The notes under the pieces were generated by a model. That model searched no databases. It had not been told where the DNA came from and was given only the letters and a program-made list of their open reading frames with translations. Positions 1 to 12,800 of a stretch of 64,000 nucleotides of DNA are shown in pieces (position 1 is the stretch's first letter; each line of letters begins with the position of its first letter). The position numbers and the translations under genes were made by a program. This DNA is from Scolanthus callimorphus (taxonomy: Eukaryota; Cnidaria; Anthozoa; Actiniaria; Edwardsiidae), in contig CM066924.1 of the NCBI GenBank assembly GCA_033964015.1, forward strand, positions 24,362,280-24,426,279, in the 5' to 3' direction.

Positions 1-80
1 TGGAATGAGGAAAAGGGTTATGTTGAATGATGTGAAGAACTACGGTAAAAATACTAAGAAAGTATGTGTAGGAAAATTAC

Positions 81-3000
81 GAGAAAAGTATAACAATTTT
101 CACAATGTTCTACAATAATATCTAGTTCTTCTTGTATCTCTAAACATTTTGAGGATAGAGCGATGGGACAGTAAGAAGTGCTCAAATCCTAACTTGTTCC
201 CAGTCTTCCTAAAGGAAAAGTGAAAGCCATCACGGTCAGGAGGAGGGAGACACAAAGGATCTTTGGCAGGCAAAAAAAAAAATAGATTCTTTGCATGTGC
301 ACCCACTAGAGAAGACTAGGGCAAGTCAGGCTCGAATCCTCAATTTTGTTTTCTGCAATGGCCCATTTCAAGGGACGTTCTAACATACCTCGTTAATAAG
401 AGATGAGTCTGTCTCGGGTTCCTCCACCAATAGTGCCAGCTCCATCCTCAGTAATACCTGCACCTGATAACTAGATTGTACAAGTCACATGACATTACTT
501 GTTTAGTTTTTATTACTTGTGCACAGAATGTGCACTAGATTTGGGGCTTAATAAACAGGTTGTTAAGGTCAATGACGTGAAATCAACATGGTTTTGCAAC
601 CTGGGATCAGTTTACATTAAATGTCAAGATTCAAGTAATAACAAAGAAATGAGTGACAAAGAATATTGTTTTAAATTCTGGATTAACAGTACTACTGCAT
701 CACACTAATAGTATGTGTAGCCTTCATACAGTAAGCCTTTTCCTGGACAAGTCATTGAATATATTGTTTACATGCAGGAAATGTAGGATGAGCAATCAAC
801 TTGGCACATTGACACATTGTATTTTGAACTTAACGTTGAGTGCTGCACTTACATCTTCGTTTTTTTGTCTTTGCTGTGTTGAGCCTCCTCGCAATGTGCC
901 CTAATGGCAGTGCTGTCCAGCAGCAGATGATCTGCGACAAGTGACTGAACAGAACACTGGAAAAGACAATCATAACACATCTCACAATTGACATTTAGCA
1001 CTTAATGTTTAAATTCTCTATTTCACACACATATTTTGGCTATAAATCTATTTGTTTCCTAGTTGGTAGAAATGTGGCTTCATGAAACAAAATCCTACAG
1101 TACAGTATTTCCCAGAAAACGTCAAAGCAAAAATTACCTTCTCGCTTGCTTCCTGTTTTACTTTCCATTTTACCACAGTCATGGTCTGATCTATGTAATT
1201 GGTAAGTTCTATACCCTGTAAAATATAAGAACAAGCAAAACACAGACAATAAAATGCTTAGGCAAGTGTTTTCATCACATAACAAGAGTTGCTATAGCCA
1301 AGAGATGCCCTGCTAATGAAATTAATGTGCTCAAAAATACACTTTAAACTATAATTTATAAATATCATTCAAAAAGAACCAACATTTTTTTGAGTACCGT
1401 AAACTTTTTTGTTGGAGGAAAATGTAGTTGGCAATTAAAAAAATTAGAAGCAGCAACTGAGAACATAAGAAGCAGTTCCTAAAATTAAAAAATCCAGACA
1501 CCATACCCCATCTACTGCTCTCTGATAAAGGTCCATTAGATACGTAACACAGTCTTGTTTCCCTAATAAAGAAAAATAAAGTACATGTAATCAATTAAAA
1601 ATAGAGACGGGAGTAAGCAAAAGGTCAAGCAACATTTTTGCTATTGGATGGTTGGATCTGCTTCCTGGTTCATTTCTGTTTCATTTTCAGAACCTTGTTT
1701 AAACGAAGGTTTGAGAGAAAAGTGGCACCAAAAGTCATTTGCTGTATAAACATGTGACATTAGTAGAACAAGGCAATCACCCACTGCCTGCAAACCAATG
1801 AGCTGGTACCTTGATTTAAAGAGATGATCAGTTCTTCGTTCTGCTTTTGCTCTTCTCCAGCAATAACACTGTTCTTTGGGGCAGAGATGGTGACATCACT
1901 AAAGAGGGAAATATGCAACAATTGGTCACCGGCGACATTATTATCGGCAATATTGGCCGTGGCCGTACAATATTGATCAATGTACATGTACTGGTAGGTA
2001 GACTAGATTTTTTAAACAAACCTGCTAGACTGGATTTGTGTGGAATTTTGTGCAGTTCTCTTGTTCTGTTTTTTAGTGGCAGTCTTTTGAGAAGGTATTT
2101 GTTTTGGCAGCAGTATGTTTTCACTGCTATACAGCTCTCTTAATTGCCTCATGAGGTCACTTTCATCACTTTCCTCTATGTTCCTTGCATCCTCAGATCT
2201 AGAATAAACAGTATTTAATCATGGTTAATCATACAACAAAAGTGTTTGCAGAGTATAGAGACAACAAGAACAACGCCACAAACAAATGTATTGTGTCCTT
2301 TAAAGGCCCATAGTCAACCAGCATTCTTTGCGCATTATTTTCATTCGGAACTATTGTAACTGACTGCTGTGTGTTTAGCTGATCGATTCCCTAAAGGGTT
2401 TCCTATTGTATTGTTCTTCACATTCACAAGTTCAAACTACAAATTTGCATTAACTTTTCATATATGAAAAGTCAACCCTTACCCTGACTAGGACTGCAAA
2501 GGATATCGGTTGACTATGGGCTTTAACACACAGTATTTCATAAATAATAAATAAAAATAAATAATAATAATAATAAATAGAGTGTTGGCGAGAAAAAAAA
2601 AAGAGAACACAACCACATAAAAATAGCAAAGGCTAATCAAGGTGGCTAGGGGGTAATTATTTTCCAAAATACCTTCATTTTGAAACCTTTTGCTCTGACA
2701 AAGTTTTTGGTAAAAACAAAACACTGAGTTAGTCTATAGATAGTACCATACCTTGTCTCAGTGAAGCTGTGTAATGTATCAGGTGCCTCTTGGGTGCAGG
2801 AGAGACCAAGATTCCAGACATCCAGTTCTTGGGGGGCAAAGCATGCTGTACCTATAATGTATCAGTAGGAATAAGTACAAGTCTGGTCATTTTCTTGCTT
2901 TCAAATCCAACACTTTTCGCTACTAGTAGGCTATAACCAATCAGAATGCTGCATTGACAATAGACCACTAGTGTGATTTGACTAATATACGTAGTATAGC

Positions 3001-6000
3001 AGGAATGCTGCAACAGGGAAAGTGTAGAAAGTGTTCTTACCCGTCACAGATGTCTCGAAAACCAGTGAGGTTGCTTCCTGATGAGTAAGCTCCACCCTCT
3101 CTGCCTTTCCACGTGTACTCAGCAATTCACAAGCTTTTTCCGTGGCTCTTGCCCCCTCTCCTTGAGTGCATCTCTGACCACTCCATGCCCGTAGTTTCTC
3201 CAGGGTAACCAGCATTGCATTGTTGACAATGCTGAGGACTCCACAAATGGAGGTTAGAGGCTGTAGAACTGCTGTCACCATCAAACTACTGTCTGGTTCT
3301 ACCATCTCCACAACCTGTAACAACATGGCATTAGAAATTGTTACATTGCACCTGGTGTGATGCCTAGTAGGTATTTGTTGCAGCTTGTGGTGCATTTGGT
3401 TTACGTCATCTGTAAACTACAATATGGATATTTGCACTAGTGCACAAATTATTCTTTCTTTTTCTTTTTTTTATTAACTTTACTTACCAACAGCAAATTT
3501 TCTCTTGCCAGTGAGAGTAGCAGGTTCTGATACCAAGTAGACACATCGCCAGTAAGAGGGTCACCTTCCTTGTCAGTCACATGTGATGTTGCCATGCCAA
3601 CACAAGTGTAGGCTAGTGTTTCATGAAGCCATGTTGGACAAACTTTTTCTCGCCTTACAATTCCTCTGATCCACACCAGGTTTGGTGAATGGGCATGCTC
3701 TTTCTTGTCTCTCTCAGTTCCAACTTTATCTAACAATGTGACAGTTCTGGAAATGCTGTTGCATGACAGAGTGACCTCATGGCAAAGTGGTTCTGAAGTG
3801 GCAGAGGTGTTTGCCTTTTTGTCACTAGAGCTGGCAAACATTGGACTGAGTCTCACTTCACAATGAACCATGTTTGATCCTAAAACACAGATTTACTCAG
3901 TCAGCTATTATCTCCAATGTACAATAGCACTATTCACTATTTTATCAACATTGCCATTCTAATGCTATAAGTATGCCAATTACACTGTGCTAGTGTGCCA
4001 ACCACAGATTGAATAGCACCCTTTGTTCTGTGAACCAATCAATCTCTGGTTGGCACATCAGCATAAACTGTACTATATGTAGCCATTGTTTTACAGTAAA
4101 GATTAACCGAACAATAATAACAATAAACTTTATTCACCGAGGGTAGCATTAAACCAGCACAACCTTACACAGTGACTCTGGTTTGACCAGGCACTGAGAT
4201 ACCAGTAACCAACAATCTTTAAATAACACTGAATGGTAAATACTGTACATAGGTGACTGTATTAGCCAAAACTGCAGGAAGGTACACTTTTGACGAAAAC
4301 TCATGATCATTATGTCTCTTTAGCACTCACCTGGTGAATATAAATAACCTTTAAGAAGTCTATTGTGGCTACTGTCATCATCTTTACTTATAGCTGGTAT
4401 CTCCGGGTTATTACCACTGAGCTTGCCTTCAATGTAGCTGTCCATTATTGATGTAAATGGCACCAGTAGAGCAGATGGTGATTTTGTTGAGGAGAGATAG
4501 TTGTCCACAAGAGATGACAAGGGTATTAGCCTGCCATTCAGAATGTGTAGGAAATCCTTAACCACTTCTATGCAGCTCTCCTGCAGAAACAAAGTCAAAA
4601 TGCTAATCAGTATATTGTATGTAAACGGCAGAAACCACCGTTAACAGGGAAATCAGTATATGACTGAAAATTTGCTGCATGTATGTAGTGTCTGTGCTGT
4701 AACAGTATAGTGCTGTGTATAAACACTTTGATTGGTTGATCCGTCATTTGGGCATGATGTGATTGGCTGAATGATCCACTAGAACGTGACATTTCATGCC
4801 GTGACCATACCATTTTTATTCAGTGCTTATTCACAGTCATATGCTCTGTGTGCCATTGCCAAAAATTATTGCAGTGCACAACATTGTGCTACAACTGTTG
4901 CATGCAGTTTGTACTGCAATTCCACTTTCACTCTGTTGTAGAGTATTTGAACAACTCATTCAAGCATTTAACAGGCTACATTGTAACATTTGAGAGCAAG
5001 AAGGTTTTAGGGTTGAAGTGATTCATCATTTCTCCTGTGTTTCACCTCTTTCGGATGAGACAATAAACCAAGGTCCCGTCTCTCAGCCCAATACACTTAA
5101 CCACTATGCGAGGGACATTAAACAACCACAGTGCTCACTACAAAATGATATAGCTAACAACCACTCATGATTGTAAACTGCATTGTATAAATCGCAGTCC
5201 GCATCTTAGGGATCAGACATGTCCACATCTGTAAACCGCATTTGAACATATCCATATGGTAATTTGCGGTATACAAGTACATACATTACATGACAATTAC
5301 AATAATTTGACCTTTCACATCTGCCCCCACGCAGTAACTACACAAGCTGCTGAGTACTGTGCAATAGAGCAGATTTCGTATGTCTGTGAAAAGAGCCACC
5401 ACACAGTGCAGCACTGTTGCAGTCATGGCACGGAACCTGACCTGCTGTAGATACAGATGAAATGGTGTAGTTGCGACAAAGTCATGGTCGCAGCACAACT
5501 TTGCTGTGGCACTTTTCACAGTCATATGAAATCTGCTCTATGAAAATAGGCTACTGTATTGTAATTACCTGGTTTGTACGATTCCAGTATGAAGTGGAAT
5601 CGAGCCAGTGCAATGTAATGCCATAATTATTAAACTCTCTTAACAAAGCTGTAGACATTAATACACTCCTTAAACTATCCACATCGCGAATTTCACTCCC
5701 ACAAAACTCATCCAGTTCTCTGTACAGCAATGGGCATGGCGACAACAAAAACACAATATTCCGCGTCCTTTGAGGATGTGTAACGCTTTGTGATTTTGAA
5801 TTCCGTGTTTTTCTCACAGGCGAAATTATATCCGTGTTTTCCCACTGAAAATCGTGAATGAGGTCCGTTAAGGCGCACGTAAGACATTTACCAGCCGTAA
5901 TTTTACTTGATGACCTTTCTAGCTCCTCGTTATTTCCTTCTTTCCTCGTTTCACGTTCTCTCTCGCTCTCGCTCTTGCGGAAAAATTCTTCCAAGCGATA

Positions 6001-6363
6001 GCAGACATCGTTTTCAAACTCTTCAAAACTAGAAACACAGAAATCCTTAAATTCGTGCCGGAGATAGCGTTGTACCAGAGACTTGGAATTGTAGTATTTC
6101 ACTCCCCATCGAATATTTCCATGATGAAGCTTTTGTTTCTCGTTGAAATACGTTAAAATTCGAAGAACACTCAATCGAAAGCAGTTCGCTATTTCGTTAA
6201 CTTGAATTTCGCTGCTGAACTTGGTAGAATTCTCGTCGATTAAAAACACAATTTGTACGCTTGAGTCTGCCAAAGTTTGCTTGCCATTTTTGTACACTAA
6301 ATAGCCATAAATAGCGGCTTTCAATCGACACACGAAGTACAACAAATCAAACCATGGACCCAT
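81..6363 (-). CDS. TICRR: TICRR/Treslin homologue, 5' part, runs off left edge
   Basis: Treslin works with MTBP and TopBP1 to load CDC45 onto origins under CDK control. Exons (coding order): 6363-5569, 4580-4331, 3879-3488, 3314-3041, 2851-2752, 2198-2022, 1898-1810, 1562-1507, 1215-1138, 944-853, 470-389, 137-81. All have GT donors and AG acceptors, and phases match throughout. The first exon carries the family N-terminal domain: QIVFLIDEN, then RILTYFNE, IRWGVKYY, FQWENTDIISP, NIVFLLSPCPLLYRELDEF and LHWLDSTSYWN, which match the vertebrate Treslin N-terminus as I know it. Exon 470-389 holds IYQVQVLLRMELALL, also typical. Start: ATG at 6363; the in-frame codon at 6432 is GTG, not ATG. The start leaves about 35 extra residues before the conserved region. 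The C-terminal part, including the CDK sites and TopBP1-binding region, should lie left of base 1. The last short exon (137-81) is the least certain. Confidence 0.85.
2915..2985. repeat. Fragment of dispersed repeat family A
   Basis: Contains the core AATCAGAATGCTGCATTGAC followed by AATAGACCACTAGTGTGATTTGAC. It lies in an intron of the TICRR gene. The same core, in either orientation, recurs at 33840-34165, 34437-34620, 35150-35365 and 47750-48010. Confidence 0.7.
5035..5185 (+). repeat. Truncated SINE body in TICRR intron
   Basis: The stretch with AAGGTCCCGTCTCTCA, GAGGGACATTAAACAACCAC and AACCACTCATG matches, with divergence, the body of the more complete tRNA-derived SINE at 55120-55530. 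The tRNA-like head is missing, so this is a 5'-truncated or decayed copy. Confidence 0.65.
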
Positions 6364-6769
6364 GATCAAACATGGCGGAATGAGTTTTAGTGATGCAAAT
6401 AGAATTTTCGCGCCACATGTCACGTGACACACACGGTGCCACAGGAATACCGATAAAAACTCGAAGAAACTAGAAAACAGTGAAAAATATCCTCCGGCAA
6501 AGGCATCGCCTCACCCTGCCCATAATGTATTGCATTGTTTTTGTTTATATGATTCACTGCATCAGAAACTCTGACTTATTGCAAAGGAATTCTAATATTA
6601 CTAGTTTTCTGTTGGCGCGTGTACTGTAACTCGAGATACTGACCGATTCGACGTAATTTTGTATTTGTCTGATTGGGAAACGTTTAGAACCGATGAAAGA
6701 TCTCTCTGAAAGTAGTCAAATTGCCAAGTTTGGGGGTTGTAGCCTGTTTAGAAGCGAAGATATGAGCCC

Positions 6770-7110
6770 GCGAAGCTCGGCCCGAAAGGGGTAGGGTTTT
6801 CAGGCTGGAGGTATAAGTGAAGGGGCCAGGGGTAGGGTTTTCAGGCTGGGTATAAAAAGGGGTAGGGTTTTCAAACTGGACTGGGTATAAAAACAGTAGG
6901 AAAAATTGTAATTTTGGTATAAAAAAGGATCTGTATTTCACCGGTTTTTCAACCGCAACGCGCGAGCAAAACCGTTTATTTTTTAACAGAGCACAAATCC
7001 GATTTTTCAGGCTTGGTATAAGAAAGGGGTACCTTTTTCGGCTTTGGTATAAGAAAGGGGTACCTTTTTTGCTCTGAAATTGGTATAAAGAAGGGTAAGG
7101 GGTCCAGAAT
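6770..7110. repeat. Degenerate tandem repeat with GGTATAAAAAGGGG
   Basis: Several imperfect copies of a unit containing GGGTAGGGTTTTCAGGCTGG and GGTATAAAAAGGGG follow one another. The TATAAA strings belong to the repeat and should not be read as TATA boxes. Confidence 0.7.
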
Positions 7111-7147
7111 CTGGGCCGAGCATCCCCGTATAAAAGTTTTGGGAGTA

Positions 7148-7179
<32 letters not shown>

Positions 7180-8654
7180 TTTATGGATGGCTAACGACTA
7201 CAGTGTGGCCCTTCAATAGTAGTCATACAAACCTCTGTAAAATTTTGAGATTTCATTACCCTGTAACTTTTCTTCTGAGCAAGATACCGGCGAACTTCAA
7301 ATGTTTCATGTTGATGTTACTAGTTTCAAAGGTTTCTTCCATCAGTTCTAAAAGCTTTCCAATCAGACAAGTAAATCAACTACCTCAAATTACGTCGAGT
7401 CTCTGATATCGAAAATGGTGGCGAAGCAGTGCATTATGGGCAGAGTGAGACGGATGCTTTAAAGAACGGAAGAAAACCGAAGAAAACGAGAATAACGCGA
7501 AGGCACTGTCTTGGGCTTCCTGTGTTATGGCCATCATAGAGTTAGGAGAGGCCAATCTAAAAATACGCCGCCGGGTACGACGAAAGTATGTTTGACGATG
7601 TAAATTATTAGACAAACTCATTCTATAAGTGTAAGAAAACGCTTCCAATTCACATTGTTGCGTTGGAAAGCATTTATTCTCGTATAGTGCGACCAGCTCT
7701 GTTAAGGTCCGCAGTTTTCTTTTTACGAGGTATACATTTTGCGGGATACTCACGAATTTTAGCCTCATTTCCGCTGCTTAATTTTTTCAGTATTTTCATA
7801 CATTTACTGTTCCCGCATTTTGATCATGAGCTGTTCAAATACAATTGTTATATTTCCGCTAAGACCGGTCATTATTTATTGCCTGGGGGGGGGGGGGGGG
7901 ATCACTTCATTTTGGGGCGAGCGAAAGGGGGGATCTCTAAAAAACCTGAAGCCCTGAAAGGGGGGATCACAAGAAATTTTCAAAGTAGTTATTCCAGCAA
8001 CTTCTCTATCATTTGTATTTTTCTACTTCACTTCACTCAATACATAAAAATTTCGGCGCGCATTTAATGTAGTCTTTTGCAACTCGCGCAACGAATACAC
8101 TACCTTCACACCGTTCACAAGAACAAGTGTATTTTGGCGACGAAAAACAAACTCTACCAAAAATGCCCTACAGTGATAGGCCTGGCGGTCAGTCACTATG
8201 TTTGAAAGAAGAGTAAGCGTGAGTTCGACGTTACAGGCATAGAAATTCGTCATTTGGGCCGCGCTTCACGCAAATGAATAATAATAATTTCGTCATTTCG
8301 GCGCGCAATTGCGCGCATGACTAATAAAGTCTAGAGGATTTGTTTACTATACATAAAAAAAACGGAATGTTCATCTACACTTTTTCTGAGGCTTGATGAA
8401 ATGCGTTTATCAAAATTCGGGCGCGCTTCGCGCGCAATGAAAGAAACATGCGATTCCCTATCGACTGTAAATTATCTTTACTAGGTGAAATAGGGTGTGT
8501 GTGTGGGAGGGGGGGGGGGGGCGATCCCCTATCTGTAAATTATCTTTACTAGGTGAAATAGGGTGTGTGTGTGGGAGGGGGGGGGGGGGATCCCGTAAAC
8601 GTTTAACTGCTCTAAGGGGGGATTACGTTACTCACTGTACTTATAGAGTCTTGA

Positions 8655-8770
8655 TGGGTTTCCTGTGGCAAGAGATCGCGGGCGCAGCCGTAATCTAGTT
8701 CCCAGACCCACCGTACTAGAGTATAACTCGTTCCTGTCCTTCGGACATCCACGACTTAAAAAGAGGAATT
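8655..8770. repeat. Dispersed repeat B, copy 1
   Basis: Shares GTCTTGATGGGTTTCCTGTG, CAGCCGTAATCTAGTTCCCA and CGTTCCTGTCCTTCGGACAT with 15603-15745. The two copies differ by indels in the middle, so this is a dispersed element, not an assembly duplication. Confidence 0.75.
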
Positions 8771-9010
8771 ATATTTGTAACCTATACTTACAACAAAGCC
8801 AACTGAACGTTTATTTTCTCTCTATCTTTCTCTTTCTCGACTGTGCGCTCTTTTGGATAGAAGCTCTGGCGGATTAGCATACCACCGGAACCCTTTCTAG
8901 GAACGACCATCTAGGGGAGTGGTGTCATGGCGATGCCGAAGCGTTGTGTTTTAAATTGAACTGTATATTTTTACTTGTCTTTGCATAAACAAATCTTTAC
9001 TTAAAAAATT

Positions 9011-9109
9011 ACAGATAAACAAAAGTGGAATAAACCGACATTTCGGTACCTTGACAATGGCGACAGAATGACACCGAAACGTCGGTTTATTTCACTTTTG
9101 TTTATCTGT
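9011..9109. repeat. Inverted repeat, 37-bp arms
   Basis: Arms 9011-9047 and 9073-9109 are reverse complements with two mismatches and a 25-bp spacer. Arm ends read ACAGATAAACAAAAGTGG and the complement. It looks like a foldback/MITE-type element. Confidence 0.8.
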
Positions 9110-9869
9110 TATGGTATTTCTGAATCTTTGTTGATCAGAATTTTACTTGAAGCAGTATTTCATTTCGCCAGTCAAAATGTCTGAACCAATGAAGATGCAT
9201 CCTCGCGCCCCGGGTCCTCCCCTCACCTCCCCCCTGGGGAAAGAGGAAAAGGAGCCAAGACTGGAGAGTCCTTGCCGTATTGGTATACGTGCTAGGCTTC
9301 GTCCAAGTTAATTCAGTTCAATTTAATTTTTTGCAACCATAACACTACTGTATATACACTATTAAGTCTTATTAGTGTGATATCACGCAAGAAGTTTTTG
9401 TCACGTTTGTACGGTAGACATGCTCCTCGCTGACAAAAGTTAAAGCTTTTTTTGTCAGTCGAGTCACTGGATTTTGATGTAACAAAAGCGTGACGGCGAA
9501 GCAGTGCGTTACAGGCTGGGTGTCGGTACCTTCCTTGTGTGTATGTGCAAAGTTATTTACAATCACTGAAAGGCACCTTCTTCTAAGGGGTGGGCCATTA
9601 GAAATTGGAAGAGGGGGGTGGCAATTCCCAATCCTTCACCCAAACAAATTCTTGCAGAGATCTAAGCTAGTAAAAAACATCATACAAATTCCGGAAAAGA
9701 AATCTTGCACCTGATCCCCAGAAAAAAACATGCGCAAAAAATTGCCCCCTCCCCCTCCCCCTCGCAAGTTCTAATGGTTCACCCCTAACGCATACCGGTA
9801 TAAGCACTCCTCTCTTCTCGAGTTTTATTTCTTTTCTATTTTCGTGTTTTCGTCTCTAAGTTCCTAATT

Positions 9870-12800
9870 TTATTCTTCCTCTGTCTCTCCTTGGTCTTGT
9901 ACGGCGATATTTTTCTTGCACAGGAAGCCCATTATCACATCGAAGACGAGCTCCAAAGCCTCTATTAATGACAATACTGACATGCCAACAAACAGACCAA
10001 GCTGCCCTCCAATATCGGCAAATAGATTCTCTATCTAAAGGAAGACAAAGCGCGGAATTTATATTAATTGAGTAAGGAAATTAAATCGAATCCTTTCCTA
10101 CACGCTTCTATTGCCAGGCTGATGTCGTAGCCCTTTGTTATGTCAGAAATTAGGCGCATATATTTGAGGAAATATTAATTCCCCCTAATTCCCCTTTCCT
10201 TCCCTCGCTTCCGTCGCACCTGAGTTGTGGGAATCGCGGCCGATTGCACAGAAAATTTCTACAGATGACCAATGATGGGAAAAGTCTTTGTTCAGTCAAC
10301 CAATCAGAATGCGAAGAATTACCAAAACCACAGTGACTCTTGATTTCTTTGCTCATGACTAAATGCAAGTTGGTAGCATTTTGAATTTTTTCGTTGGTGA
10401 TTGGCTTAGCGCGTTCGTCACTTATATGTAATGTAATGTAATGTAATTCCTTACCATATAAGCTTCTGTTTGCTTGGAAACTATTCTGATTTCTGTGTCG
10501 AAATATACGGAAACTCGGAGAAGATTTTTCCTGAAAAACGAAATGCACTCAAATGTCAATTTTATCAATGCCACTTCCTAATAAGGTAAATGGTTCCAAA
10601 TGTGTTTTTACCGTGAGGTATTGAAATGTTTGATATATCTCAAGAAATTATCGCGAAAATTCGTTGCTTTAGGTGAAGCATGCCGAACTTTCCTCTTTCG
10701 TCATTGATGAATATAAACATCCAAACATTGCCATGCTAAAAGGACTGTCTGTTTTAAGATGGAAATTTCAGGGAAGGACGAGTCTGTTTGGTTACTAGAA
10801 TTTCCAGGGAAGGCGGTCTACCACATCGAGGTCTTACAGATAAAACTGTCCAAGTAGCCTTGTCTCCAAGCGAAAAAAAGAACATTAGTAAACGAAAGGA
10901 TTAGTTGTCATGAAGAACATGTCTTACCTAGTAGCTGGTAGCGTAGAAAAAGCATTGCCAAGCTTGGTTCCATTTGGATACTTTTTCTTCTCGATCTCCT
11001 GGTGGTGAACATGAAGGTGAAAGGTGAAGTTGAAGGTCGAGCTTCAGGTTTAGGTGGGGATGGAGGTCGAGCTCGAGGTTTAGGTGGGGATGGAGGTAGA
11101 GGTAGAGCAGGAGGTGAAGATAAAGATGAAGGCGAGGGGTAGAGGTTTATTTAGAGGATGAGGTAGAGGTGGTGGTGGAGCGGGTTGGGTATGGGTTTGG
11201 GTAGGTAAATGCGGAGGGCAGGCGAATACACAGATGGAGGTTGAAGGGATTATGGAGGAAGGGGGAGGGGAATATTTAAAGTAGAGGTGGAGGTGGAGGT
11301 GGAGGTGGAGGTGGAGGTGGAGGTGGAGGTGGAGGTGGAGGTGGAGGTGGAGGTGGGGAAAATGCAGAGGGTGATGGTTTCCCTTCAGTAAACAGTTGAA
11401 GCTTTTGGGAACGGCCGTTGTCATTTCTAGGACGGTCGGTCCTTTTAAAGAAAGGTCGTTGCTTTTTTTAATCCCGTGCGACAGTTAGTCAACTTTTGAA
11501 CCCCCAACCTTCCGCACATCAGCCCGGCGCTCTACCACTGCGCTAACCGGTCTGCTAACCGGTCGGAATAGGGGAGATTAATGATCAACAGGTCGACGTA
11601 CCCAATTTTGCTCTGATGGCCATATGGCACTGGAGATGGTTGGCTTGTATGCCGTTTCACTAAAAATGGAACAATCTATTCTCAGCTATGTTAATGCCTG
11701 GGTCTCAGTTGCTTTCAAAATGGCGGCTCAAAAACTATAGGGGGTGGTCTATATCGAGAACTTTTAATCTTTACCATTCATTTCTTATTTAGAATTGTTG
11801 TTCGGCAAAAGTTAAACAAATTCCAGTTGACATCTCCATGGCAACGTGGAATGTGACCTTTGAACTCCAAAGAAAAGAAATTTTAAAAACTGCCTCGCGA
11901 GGAAAGGAAAGGCAAAAAATTTTAAGGATATCAAGATGTTATGTAATTAATGCTAGGACAAGTATCACTGGTCCAACTAGATATGATGTCCATTTCATCA
12001 GGAAACCTATTTTGGGACATTCTGAAATATGATATCTGCTAATAACTTCGTAAATGAAAACATTCTGAACGATATCTAGTTGGACTGATAAACTTCAAGG
12101 TATGGCCTATTACTTCATTTAGTTTAATTGCAGGTTTGTTTGCATTTTCCACTCCTCGTCAAGTTTTGAAACGAAAATTTTTGAAACAGAGGTCAAAGGT
12201 CGGGCTTTTGTTTCTATGGTAACAGCAACTTATGAAATTATCAAGGACGTTGAGGTCTTTAATATTGTAAGGGAATTGGAAGGATAAGTTGGACGTATGT
12301 TAACTAAGAACGAATCGAATGCTAAACAGGGCGTGGTCCCTTTGACCCAGGCATTAAAGTGCCTGAGTTACTCGAAAGAAATACTTACTCGATACAATTT
12401 AAATATAATAATCCATGCTCTTTGCTTTGTGTTAGTTTGTATTTAGATCTGGGGTAATTTTGTTGCCAGATATTAGTTGCCATTGAACTAGCAACTCAAT
12501 GCTACAGTTCTTGGGGCGCCAACCTCGCAATCCAGAGATGTGATTTTGTTTGTTTGTACTTTATTTATTTTATTTTTATTTACATGATTCGCCCATAATG
12601 AAAAGGGAAGGGCTTACCAACAGAGCGGTGCTCCAATAACAGGTTCCAAACAGGAGCCAAATGGTTTCCCTCCCGGCCAGTTGGGATGCTGTGACTGGTG
12701 AAATTTCAGTCGATCTTCAAAAAATGTTTCGCGGAAGTTTCCTCTCAGTTCAACCTGTCCGTTTCCCACGAGACTCTACAAGTCATGCCTTTAAGCCATG

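Larger units (their letters stand above)
6433..9869. other. Intergenic region, TICRR 5' side to ASIC 3' end
   Basis: No convincing exon was found. The DNA holds degenerate tandem repeats (6770-7110), a long C run (about 7149-7177), G runs near 7886, 8508 and 8580, a duplicated 66-bp block at 8480-8600, one copy of a dispersed repeat (8655-8770) and an inverted repeat (9011-9109). The TICRR promoter should lie just right of 6363; CACGTG at 6421-6426 is a possible E-box only. Confidence 0.6.

Noticed and set aside
6363..6432. TICRR start at 6432
   Set aside because: The codon there is GTG; the first in-frame ATG is at 6363.
6940..7110. TATA boxes (several TATAAA)
   Set aside because: All lie inside a degenerate tandem repeat.
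7385..7768. Open frame of 127 codons on the minus strand
   Set aside because: No domain, no supported splice partners, and the 3' part overlaps sequence resembling repeats.
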